Shown here piece by piece: positions 28,150 to 35,592 of a stretch of DNA of 64,000 bases. The first letter of the stretch is position 1, and the number at the start of each line of letters is the position of its first letter. Both the position numbers and the translations under genes were made by a program. The notes beneath the pieces are model-generated. The model saw only the letters and a list, made by a program, of their open reading frames with translations. It did no database searches and was not told where the DNA came from. This DNA comes from Pseudazoarcus pumilus (GTDB lineage: Bacteria; Pseudomonadota; Gammaproteobacteria; Burkholderiales; Rhodocyclaceae): positions 1,798,001 to 1,862,000 of the forward strand of contig NZ_CP025682.1 in NCBI RefSeq assembly GCF_002872475.1. Reading direction: 5' to 3'.

Positions 28150-28980
28150 ATGCCGGTCGATCACTACGAGAACTTTCCTGTTGCCTCCCTGCTGCTGCCG
28201 GCGCGCCTGCGCGAGCCGGTGGAGGCCATCTACGCGTTCGCGCGCGGGGCCGACGACGTGGCCGACGAGGGCGATGCCGATGCCGATACGCGACTGGCGG
28301 AACTGGCCGTGTATCACGCCGGCATCGACGCCATCGAATTTCGCATGCCTACCAACGACGACCAACTGCGGCCGATGTTCGAGCGCCTGGAGCGCAATGT
28401 GCGCGCTTTCGACCTGCCGCTGCAGCCCTTGCGCGATCTGGTCAGCGCCTTCGCGCAGGATGTGGTCAAGACGCGCTACGCCGATTTCGACGAGGTGCTC
28501 GACTACTGCCGTCGCTCGGCCAACCCGATCGGCCGACTGTTGCTGCACCTGTACGGGGTAAATGACGCGACTTCGCTGCGGCGCTCGGACGACATCTGCA
28601 GTGCGCTGCAACTGATCAACTTCTGGCAGGACGTGGCCATCGACATCGCCAAACCGCGCATCTATCTGCCGCAGGAGGATCTGGCGCGCTTCGGCGTGAG
28701 CGAGGACGATCTCGCTGCAGGCCGCGACAGCGAACAATGGCGCGCGCTGATGGGCTTTCAGGTGTCACGCGCACGCGAGATCATGCTGCGCGGCGCGCCG
28801 CTCGCGCGCAGCTTGCGCGGGCGCATCGGCTGGGAGCTGCGACTGGTCGTGGCCGGTGGCCTGCGCATCCTCGAGCGCATCGAGGCCGTGCACTACGACG
28901 TTTTCCGCCACCGCCCGACACTGGGCAAGCGCGACTGGCCGCTGCTCGCCTGGCGCGCCCTGACACGGATGCCGGCATGA
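28150..28980 (+). CDS. hpnC: HpnC, hydroxysqualene-forming step of squalene synthesis
   Basis: A 276-residue trans-isoprenyl diphosphate synthase-like protein. The first aspartate-rich motif is AFARGADDVADEGD (about residues 32-45) and the second is LINFWQDVAIDIAKPRIYLP (about 157-176). HpnC turns presqualene diphosphate into hydroxysqualene; with HpnD and HpnE it replaces eukaryotic-type squalene synthase, feeding hopanoids. A -10-like TATACT at 28133-28138 lies only 11 bases before the ATG, so the leader may be very short. The stop overlaps hpnD by four bases. Confidence 0.93.
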   Translation: MPVDHYENFPVASLLLPARLREPVEAIYAFARGADDVADEGDADADTRLAELAVYHAGIDAIEFRMPTNDDQLRPMFERLERNVRAFDLPLQPLRDLVSAFAQDVVKTRYADFDEVLDYCRRSANPIGRLLLHLYGVNDATSLRRSDDICSALQLINFWQDVAIDIAKPRIYLPQEDLARFGVSEDDLAAGRDSEQWRALMGFQVSRAREIMLRGAPLARSLRGRIGWELRLVVAGGLRILERIEAVHYDVFRHRPTLGKRDWPLLAWRALTRMPA

Positions 28981-29810
28981 ACCCGCACGAGTACTGCCGT
29001 CGTCGCACCGCAGCGAGCGGTTCGAGCTTCTACTACGGCTTTCTGTGCCTGAGTGCGCCGCGACGCCGCGCGATCATGGCGTTGTACGCATTCTGTCGCG
29101 AAGTGGACGACATCGTCGATGAAAGCAACGACAAGGACACGGCCCGAGCCGCACTGGACGAATGGCGCGCGGAACTCGACCGGGTCTACGCGGGCACGCC
29201 GCAACACCCGGTGGGTCGGGCGCTGGCCGATGTCGTCGACGCATTCGACCTGCCGCAGGAACAGTTGCTGGAAATCGTCGACGGCATGGAGATGGACCTC
29301 GACCAGCACCGCTACGCCGACTTCAACGCGCTGCGTCTGTACTGCTACCGCGTCGCCAGCGTCGTCGGCCTGCTCTCGGCCGAGATCTTCGGCTATCGCG
29401 AACGCGCCACGCTGCGCTACGCGAGCGACCTGGGGCTGGCCTTCCAGCTCACCAACATCATCCGCGACGTTGGCGACGACGCGCGCCGCGGTCGCATCTA
29501 TGTGCCGCTCGACGAACTGGCGCGCTTCGGCGTGTCCGAGGACGACATCCTGGCCGGCCGTCACACCCCCGCTTTCACCGCGCTGATGACCTTCCAGTGC
29601 GAGCGGGCGCGCGAGACCTATGTGCGCGCACTCGCCGAATTGCCGGCCACGGATCGTCGCGCCCAGCGCCCGGGCCTGATCATGGCGGCGATCTACCGCC
29701 GTCTGCTCGACGAAATCGAGGCCGGCGGGTATCACGTGCTTGGCACCCCGCCGCGTCTGCCCACGCGCATCAAGCTAAGCGTTGCCGTTGGGGCGTGGTG
29801 GCATGGCTGA
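28977..29810 (+). CDS. hpnD: HpnD, presqualene diphosphate synthase
   Basis: A 277-residue squalene/phytoene synthase-family enzyme that joins two farnesyl diphosphates into presqualene diphosphate. Motifs AFCREVDDIVDE (about 38-49) and LTNIIRDVGDDARRGRIYVP (about 158-177) are intact. The start is an ATGA overlap with hpnC, and the end overlaps hpnE by eight bases, so the three are translationally coupled. Confidence 0.94.
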   Translation: MNPHEYCRRRTAASGSSFYYGFLCLSAPRRRAIMALYAFCREVDDIVDESNDKDTARAALDEWRAELDRVYAGTPQHPVGRALADVVDAFDLPQEQLLEIVDGMEMDLDQHRYADFNALRLYCYRVASVVGLLSAEIFGYRERATLRYASDLGLAFQLTNIIRDVGDDARRGRIYVPLDELARFGVSEDDILAGRHTPAFTALMTFQCERARETYVRALAELPATDRRAQRPGLIMAAIYRRLLDEIEAGGYHVLGTPPRLPTRIKLSVAVGAWWHG

Positions 29811-31122
29811 TACACCGCAGCGTGTAGCGATCATCGGCGGCGGCTACGCGGGCCTCGCCTGCGCGGTGGACCTGACGCGCGGCGGCGCGCAGGTAACACT
29901 GTTCGAACGCTCGCATACGCTCGGCGGGCGCGCACGCGTGGTGGTCAAGGACGGCCATCGCGTCGACAACGGGCAACACATCCTGATCGGCGCCTATACC
30001 GAACTGGCACGTCTGATGCGTGCCGTCGGCCAGTCGCCCAAGACGCTCGAACGCCGCCCGCTGACGCTGGTCACACCGGGCACGCTGGCGTTGCGCGCGG
30101 CGCGCCTGCCCGCGCCGCTGCATCTGGCCTTCGGCCTGCTGTTCGCGAAGGGGCTGTCATGGGCCGATCGCGACGCGATGCGGGGCCTGATGCGTCACCT
30201 GAAGAAGTACGGCGATCGCATCGGCGCGCACGCCACGGTCGCCGCCCTGCTGCACGATACCGCCCAGACCCCGCGGGTGATCGAGCTGATCTGGGCGCCG
30301 CTGTGCGTGGCCGCGCTGAACACGCCGATCGAGCGCGCCAGCGCACGCGTATTCGCCAACGTGTTGCGCGACAGCCTGATGGGCACGGCCGCCGATTCCG
30401 AGTTGCTGATCCCGCGCACCGACCTGACCGAGCTGTTTCCGGTGCAGGCCGCGCGGTATCTCGCCACGCGCCGCGGACGGCTCGACACCGGCACGACCAT
30501 CGCCGGCATTACGCGCGACGAGCGTGGTCTCGCATTGACCGGGGATTCCTTGCCGAGCCGGCGCTACGATCACGTCGTGATCGCCACCGCGCCCTATCAC
30601 GCCGGCACGCTGCTGCGCTCGGCTGGCTGCGACACCCTCGCGGATCAGGTCGATGCCTTCGAGCACGAACCCATCGTCACCGTGTATCTGGCCTTCGACG
30701 AGAGCGTGCGCCTGCCCGAGCCGATGATCGGGCTCACCGGCGCTCCGGCACAGTGGGCCTTCGACCGCGGCGCGCTGGGCGGCGAGGCGGGGCTGCTGGC
30801 CTGCGTGATCAGCGCGCATGGCCCGCATGAAGCCTTGTCGCGGGAAGCGCTCGAAGCACAGGTGCGCGAACAGCTCGCGGCGACGCTGGGGCGCACGCTG
30901 CCAGACCCGCTGTGGTCGATGACCATCACCGAAAAGCGCGCGACCATCGCCTGCACGCCAGGGCTGACCCGCCCCGGCATCGCCACGCCCGTACCCGGAC
31001 TGTGGCTGGCCGGCGACTACGTGGACTCGCCCTATCCGGCCACGCTCGAATCCGCGGTACGCTCGGGCAGTGCGGTGGCCCGCGCGATCCTCGCCACGCC
31101 CCGCGACGGAGAAACCCGATGA
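29803..31122 (+). CDS. hpnE: HpnE, hydroxysqualene dehydroxylase (FAD)
   Basis: A 439-residue flavoprotein with an N-terminal dinucleotide-binding motif IIGGGYAGL (about 10-18) and the C-terminal FAD motif GLWLAGDYVDSPYPATLESA of the squalene-associated amine-oxidase-like desaturases. It reduces hydroxysqualene to squalene, completing the HpnCDE route. No squalene-hopene cyclase gene is in the window. The stop overlaps the OsmC-like gene by four bases. Confidence 0.93.
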   Translation: MADTPQRVAIIGGGYAGLACAVDLTRGGAQVTLFERSHTLGGRARVVVKDGHRVDNGQHILIGAYTELARLMRAVGQSPKTLERRPLTLVTPGTLALRAARLPAPLHLAFGLLFAKGLSWADRDAMRGLMRHLKKYGDRIGAHATVAALLHDTAQTPRVIELIWAPLCVAALNTPIERASARVFANVLRDSLMGTAADSELLIPRTDLTELFPVQAARYLATRRGRLDTGTTIAGITRDERGLALTGDSLPSRRYDHVVIATAPYHAGTLLRSAGCDTLADQVDAFEHEPIVTVYLAFDESVRLPEPMIGLTGAPAQWAFDRGALGGEAGLLACVISAHGPHEALSREALEAQVREQLAATLGRTLPDPLWSMTITEKRATIACTPGLTRPGIATPVPGLWLAGDYVDSPYPATLESAVRSGSAVARAILATPRDGETR

Positions 31123-31574
31123 ACCTCAAAACGAGCGTGACCCTCGCGCAGACCGACCGCTACCGCTTCGAGATCGATTTCGGCGAAGCGATCGTCCCGC
31201 TCGGTGTCGACGAACCCCCCCCGATCGGCGATGGAGAAGGTCCGGCGCCCGAACAGCTGCTCGCCGCGAGCGTGGGCTATTGTCTCGCGGCCAGCCTGTT
31301 CTTCGCGCTCACCAAGTATCGCCAGGACGGTGGCGGCATCAGGGCCAGCGCCGAATGCACGGTGGAGCGCAACGAGGCCGGTCGGCTGCGCATCACCGCG
31401 ATCGACGTCGAGTTGCGTCTCGCCGCCGATGTGGCGACCCTGCACCAGGCGCATCTGGAGCGCGCGCTTACCCAGTTCGAGAACTTCTGTACCGTCTCCG
31501 AGAGCGTCAAGAGCGGAATTCCGGTCAAGGTTTCGGTCAGCGACTGCAGCGGCATTCCGCTCAATCCGGCCTGA
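31119..31574 (+). CDS. OsmC-like protein
   Basis: A 151-residue OsmC/Ohr-fold protein with the active-site cysteines C52 in SVGYCLAA and C125 in NFCTVSESV. Ohr/OsmC members are peroxiredoxin-like enzymes that reduce organic hydroperoxides, so a role in protecting membrane lipids is conceivable beside squalene genes. The ATGA overlap with hpnE means it is translated from the hpn transcript. It ends 12 bases before the convergent nsrR stop. Confidence 0.8.
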   Translation: MNLKTSVTLAQTDRYRFEIDFGEAIVPLGVDEPPPIGDGEGPAPEQLLAASVGYCLAASLFFALTKYRQDGGGIRASAECTVERNEAGRLRITAIDVELRLAADVATLHQAHLERALTQFENFCTVSESVKSGIPVKVSVSDCSGIPLNPA

Positions 31575-31586
31575 GGTGCGCCGGCG

Positions 31587-32027
31587 TCACGATGCCGCGG
31601 CGTAGTACAGACCCTCGGATGAGCCCCGAGCGGGCGCAAGCAGCTCGGCCAGCGTCACCGCATCCAGACTCGCGAGAAACGCCTGGAGCGCATTCTTCAG
31701 CGCGAGCTTGAGCTTGCAGCCGGAAGCGAGCACGCAGACGGACGGGTCGGAGAAACACCGCACCAAGTCCAGATTGCGCTCCATGCACCGCACGACTTCG
31801 CCGACCGTGATCGCCGCGGCGTCGCGCCCCAGCCGCAGCCCGCCACCCTTGCCCCGCGTTCCGATCACGAAGCCTTCGCGCACCAGATGATTGACGACTT
31901 TCATCAGGTGGCTGCGCGAGATATCGAAGTACGCCGACATTTCCGAGATCGTGACGCGACGGTCGGTGTTGTCGCCAAGATGGATGAGAACGCGCAGGGC
32001 GTAGTCCGTGTGCTGGGTCAGTTGCAT
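31587..32027 (-). CDS. nsrR: NsrR, NO-sensing Rrf2-family repressor
   Basis: A 146-residue Rrf2-family protein with an N-terminal winged helix (MQLTQHTDYALRVL, then SHLMKVVNHL) and three cysteines C91, C98 and C104, the spacing used by NsrR to hold an iron-sulfur cluster that reacts with NO. D8 is also present, a cluster ligand in some NsrR proteins. NsrR represses NO-detoxification genes until NO destroys or nitrosylates its cluster. It is divergent from the nor operon, whose promoter contains two NsrR-like boxes, so it probably controls that operon and perhaps itself. Confidence 0.9.
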   Translation of the reverse strand: MQLTQHTDYALRVLIHLGDNTDRRVTISEMSAYFDISRSHLMKVVNHLVREGFVIGTRGKGGGLRLGRDAAAITVGEVVRCMERNLDLVRCFSDPSVCVLASGCKLKLALKNALQAFLASLDAVTLAELLAPARGSSEGLYYAAAS

Positions 32028-32121
32028 CGTGAAATCCGGGTTTGGCAGCGCCGATTATGGCGAACGACAGCATGATCGGAGGCGACCGGGATTGGTTCCC
32101 CGCGGCCGGCAATCGAAACAA

Positions 32122-32170
32122 AAGATTCCTTTTATTTGCCTCTTTAAAACATGCAGATTATAGTCATCTT
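32122..32170 (+). promoter_or_regulatory. nor promoter with two tandem NsrR-like boxes
   Basis: A sigma-70-like pair, TTGCCT at 32136-32141 and TATAGT at 32159-32164 with a 17-base spacer, predicts a start near 32171. Two 23-base NsrR-like sites cover it. Box 1 (32122-32144; half-sites AAGATTCC and GCCTCTT) matches the enteric consensus at 18 of 23 positions and overlaps the -35. Box 2 (32148-32170; half-sites AACATGCA and GTCATCTT) matches at about 17 of 23 and covers the -10 and start. No FNR/Dnr box is seen. The rest of 32028-32349 is an untranslated leader of about 180 bases (32171-32349) and, at 32028-32121, nothing I can recognise beyond the presumed nsrR promoter. Confidence 0.7.
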
Positions 32171-32349
32171 CAATATGGCCTCACAGCAAGGCTGGTGGCG
32201 GCGCAGAACGCTGTCACGCCAAACCTCCCGGGGTCGTGCCGACAGATGAAAGCCGGGCCGCACGACAGACGGCCCCCGCGCCCTGCGCATGCATGCCCGC
32301 AAACGGTCTTGCGTTCCTCCGCCACTTTCTTTTCCGAACCGGGTGACTC

Positions 32350-32469
32350 ATGCAAAAACTGTACGAAATCATCAGGAAGCTAGGCCTTGTCGTGCTGCTG
32401 CTGATGCTGGTCTCGATCGCATACGCCGGCTTCATGTCGATCACCTACTGGCACGGCATCGGCGTCTGA
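32350..32469 (+). CDS. Small 39-residue membrane protein of the nor operon
   Basis: ATG 32350 opens a 39-codon frame ending TGA 32469. It starts MQKLYEIIRKLG, continues with one strongly hydrophobic helix (VVLLLMLVSIAYAGF), and ends SITYWHGIGV. The GGGTGA upstream is a usable ribosome site. It is 32 bases before norC and is the first frame behind the NsrR-controlled promoter. The charged N-terminus and single helix suggest an inner-membrane miniprotein, possibly an accessory subunit of the nitric oxide reductase. I do not recognise the family. Confidence 0.6.
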   Translation: MQKLYEIIRKLGLVVLLLMLVSIAYAGFMSITYWHGIGV

Positions 32470-32501
32470 TGCCGGTCGCGCACACATGAATAGGCCCAGC
32501 C

Positions 32502-33329
32502 ATGAATAAACGACAAGCCCGCATCTTCGCCCTGGCGTCGACCGCCATCTCGGCGTTGATCTTTCTGATCCTGACGGTCGACAGCCACCGCCAGTTTCCG
32601 ACCCTGACCAATGCCGAGACCATCACGCCGCAGGTCACGAGCGGCAAGGACGTGTGGCACAAGTACAACTGCATCAACTGTCACACCCTGTTCGGCGAAG
32701 GTGCCTACTACGCGCCGGACCTGACCAAGATCACGCAGCATCGCGGCGAGGCCTACCTCAAGGCCTTCATTCGCGACCCTGCGAACTTCTACGACGAACA
32801 GAAGCATCGCCGGCTGATGCCCAAGCAGGACTTGAGCGATCAGGAAATCGATGACCTCATCGCCTTCCTCGACTGGGTGAGCAAGGTCGACAACCAGGAC
32901 TGGCCACCGCGCCCGATCCTGGTCACTGGCGGTGGCACGATCACGCCGACCGGTGAGCGCTCGGCACCGGCCAGCGTTACCGCCGACGCCTCCGACAACC
33001 CGATCGCGCTCGGCAGGCTGCTGTTCGGAACCGCCACCCCGTCCTGTAGCGCATGCCATTCGACCTCGCCGGGCGTCGAACTGGCCGGACCGAGCATGGC
33101 GGGTCTGGCCGCACGGACGGAGGAAACGCTCGCATCGCCGGACTACGACGGCGAGGCGACCGACGTCGAGGGCTACATCCGCGAGTCCATCCTCGCTCCC
33201 AGCGCACATCTGGTGCCAGGCGAGCGCTTTTCGGCGGACGGCGTCTCGTTCATGCCCAACACCTACCGCGACAGTCTCACTGACGAGCAGACGGATCAGC
33301 TCGTGGCCTACCTGATGTCGTTGAAATGA
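32502..33329 (+). CDS. norC: NorC with two heme-c sites, nitric oxide reductase subunit
   Basis: A 275-residue protein. The first ~150 residues are a normal NorC: membrane anchor (about 7-26), then a periplasmic cytochrome c with CINCH (C57, C60, H61) and the GEGAYYAPDLTK stretch. Unlike the usual ~150-residue NorC, it continues through a linker (about 145-165) into a second cytochrome c domain with CSACH (C182, C185, H186) and a late methionine (SFMPNTY near 250). It is thus a diheme NorC. The extra domain may be an attached electron donor. It lies before norB with a 48-base gap. Confidence 0.92.
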   Translation: MNKRQARIFALASTAISALIFLILTVDSHRQFPTLTNAETITPQVTSGKDVWHKYNCINCHTLFGEGAYYAPDLTKITQHRGEAYLKAFIRDPANFYDEQKHRRLMPKQDLSDQEIDDLIAFLDWVSKVDNQDWPPRPILVTGGGTITPTGERSAPASVTADASDNPIALGRLLFGTATPSCSACHSTSPGVELAGPSMAGLAARTEETLASPDYDGEATDVEGYIRESILAPSAHLVPGERFSADGVSFMPNTYRDSLTDEQTDQLVAYLMSLK

Positions 33330-33377
33330 CCGCGCCCGGTACGCAGGCATTCAACGCGAAGTCGATGGAGAACGGTA

Positions 33378-34757
33378 ATGCGATATAAATCCCAGTCGGT
33401 GGCCTATTGGTATTTCGCGGTGGCGATGGCGCTGTTCGGGCTGCAGATGGTCTTCGGCCTGCTTTCGGCGGCGAAGTATCTCGGGCCGGATCCCTTGCTC
33501 TACATCCTGCCGTTCGACGTCACCAAGGTCATCCACACCAACCTGCTCATCGTGTGGGTACTCACCGGCTTCATGGGTGCGACCTACTGGATCGTGCCGG
33601 AGGAGTCGCGCGCCGAGCTGCACAGCGTGAAACTCGCCTTCATCCAGCTGATCCTGTGGGTGGTCATGGGCGTCACCGCGATCGTCGGTTATCTGTTCCG
33701 CTACGGCACCGGCAACAAGCTGCTCGAACAGCCTCTGCCACACAAGATCGTCATCGTCATCTGCATGCTGATCTTCCTCTACAACATCGGCATGACCATC
33801 AAGAAGTCCGGCCGCTTCACCACCACCGAGGGCGTGCTGGTGCTCGGACTGGTCAGTTCCGCCGTGCTGTTCCTCCCCGCGCTGCTGCACTATGAGAACT
33901 ACACCGTGTCGATCTACTACCGCTGGTGGACCATCCACCTGTGGGTCGAAGGCGTGTGGATGATGATCATGGGTTCGTTCCTCGCCTACCTGCTGATCCG
34001 CCTGTCCGGCGCAGACCGCGAGGTCATGGAGAAGTGGCTGTACGTCATCGTCGGTCTGGTGTTCATCGCCGGCATTCTGGGCACCGCGCACCACTACTAC
34101 TGGGTCGGCGTGCCGACCTACTGGCTGCCCATCGGCGGGCTGTTCAGCGCGCTCGAACCGGCCGCGCTCGTCGGCATGGCCATCTATGCCTATGGCGCGA
34201 TCCGCCGCTCGGGGCTTGCGCATCCGAATGCACTGGCACTGCACTGGGCGGTGGGAAGCGCCGTGTTCACGCTGTTCGGCGCTGGCCTGCTGGGCTTGGC
34301 CCACACCTGGCCGGACATCAACAAATGGACTCACGGCACGCTGATCACCGCCATGCACGGGCACGCGGCCTTCTACGGCGCCTACGTGATGATCGTGCTG
34401 GCGATGATCACCTATGCCCTGCCCTACATGACGAAGGGCCGACCGGAAGCGGGCAGCAGCATCGGCTACTGGGCCTTCTGGATGCAGCTTGCGGGCATGT
34501 TCGGCATGACGCTCTCGTTCGCAACGGCAGGCATCGGGCAGGTCTATCTGGAGCGCGTGATGGGCATGGGCTATCTCGATGCGCAGCTCAAGATCCAGGT
34601 GCATTTCCTGATGCTCATCGCCACCGCATCGGTGTTCGTCACCGGCGTGGGTCTGTTCATCTACGACTTCTTCCGCTATCCGCCGCGCCTCGAGGCGACT
34701 TCCGAGACGGAATCGCCCGCGCTGGACGAGCACGCTGCCGGTAGCGGCGCGAAATAA
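33378..34757 (+). CDS. norB: NorB, cytochrome c-dependent nitric oxide reductase catalytic subunit
   Basis: A 459-residue membrane protein with about 12 helices that reduces two NO to N2O. The length is that of short-type cNorB; the quinol-type N-terminal extension is absent. Heme and non-heme iron ligands are in place: H53, H187, H238, H239, H327 and H329, and the key glutamate E191 in HLWVEG. Each is offset by about 20 from Pseudomonas numbering as I recall it. It pairs with NorC encoded just upstream. Confidence 0.96.
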   Translation: MRYKSQSVAYWYFAVAMALFGLQMVFGLLSAAKYLGPDPLLYILPFDVTKVIHTNLLIVWVLTGFMGATYWIVPEESRAELHSVKLAFIQLILWVVMGVTAIVGYLFRYGTGNKLLEQPLPHKIVIVICMLIFLYNIGMTIKKSGRFTTTEGVLVLGLVSSAVLFLPALLHYENYTVSIYYRWWTIHLWVEGVWMMIMGSFLAYLLIRLSGADREVMEKWLYVIVGLVFIAGILGTAHHYYWVGVPTYWLPIGGLFSALEPAALVGMAIYAYGAIRRSGLAHPNALALHWAVGSAVFTLFGAGLLGLAHTWPDINKWTHGTLITAMHGHAAFYGAYVMIVLAMITYALPYMTKGRPEAGSSIGYWAFWMQLAGMFGMTLSFATAGIGQVYLERVMGMGYLDAQLKIQVHFLMLIATASVFVTGVGLFIYDFFRYPPRLEATSETESPALDEHAAGSGAK

Positions 34758-34771
34758 GGAGTCCCGCGAGA

Positions 34772-35587
34772 ATGGGTGGACCCGATCAGTATGCGCAGCG
34801 CCACCTCGACGCCGAGGCGCCCTACTACCTCGCGTCCGGCAACGAGGTGACGATCTTCGAGCAGGCCCACCAGCGCAAGCTGGCGGTGATGCTCAAGGGC
34901 CCCACCGGCTGCGGCAAGACGCGCTTCGTAGAGCACATGGCGTGGAAGCTGGGGCGCCCGCTGGTGACCGTGCCTTGTCACGAGGACCTCACCGCCAGCG
35001 ATCTGATCGGCCGCTTCCTGATCCGCAACGACGACACCGTCTGGCAGGACGGCCCGCTCACGCGCGCCGTGCGCGAAGGCGCCATCTGCTATCTGGACGA
35101 AGTCGTGGAGGCGCGACAGGACACCATCGTGGTGCTGCACTCGCTGACCGATTACCGTCGCTTCCTGCCCGTCGACAAGACCGGCGAGACACTCACGGCC
35201 GCGCCCGGCTTTCAGCTCGTGATCTCCTACAATCCAGGCTACCAGCGCATGATGAAGGATCTCAAGCCGAGCACCCGGCAGCGCTTCGTCGCGATGGATC
35301 TGGACTTCCCGTCCGAGGAACACGAAGCCCAGATCGTCCATCGCGAAAGCGGTGCCGACCCTGCGACCGCCCACGCGCTGGTGGCGCTCGCCGGGCGGCT
35401 GCGCGGCCTGCGCGATCACGGACTGGCCGAAGTGCCCAGCACGCGCTTGCTCGTCGCCACGGCAAGCCTGATCGCCGGCGGCATCCCGGCGCGCGAAGCG
35501 TGCTACGCCGCAGTCGTGTCGCCGCTGTCCGACGACGCCACCCTGGTGGACGCGATGCGCGACATCGTCGATGCGACCTTCGTGTAG
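34772..35587 (+). CDS. norQ: NorQ, MoxR-type AAA+ ATPase for NorCB maturation
   Basis: A 271-residue AAA+ protein with Walker A GPTGCGKT (43-50), Walker B CYLDEVVEA (about 110), and the sensor-1 asparagine in ISYNPGYQ. Together with NorD it inserts the non-heme iron of the nitric oxide reductase. The AAGGAG before ATG 34772 is well placed. It is 14 bases after norB and 5 bases before norD. Confidence 0.94.
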   Translation: MGGPDQYAQRHLDAEAPYYLASGNEVTIFEQAHQRKLAVMLKGPTGCGKTRFVEHMAWKLGRPLVTVPCHEDLTASDLIGRFLIRNDDTVWQDGPLTRAVREGAICYLDEVVEARQDTIVVLHSLTDYRRFLPVDKTGETLTAAPGFQLVISYNPGYQRMMKDLKPSTRQRFVAMDLDFPSEEHEAQIVHRESGADPATAHALVALAGRLRGLRDHGLAEVPSTRLLVATASLIAGGIPAREACYAAVVSPLSDDATLVDAMRDIVDATFV

Positions 35588-35592
35588 GGCTC

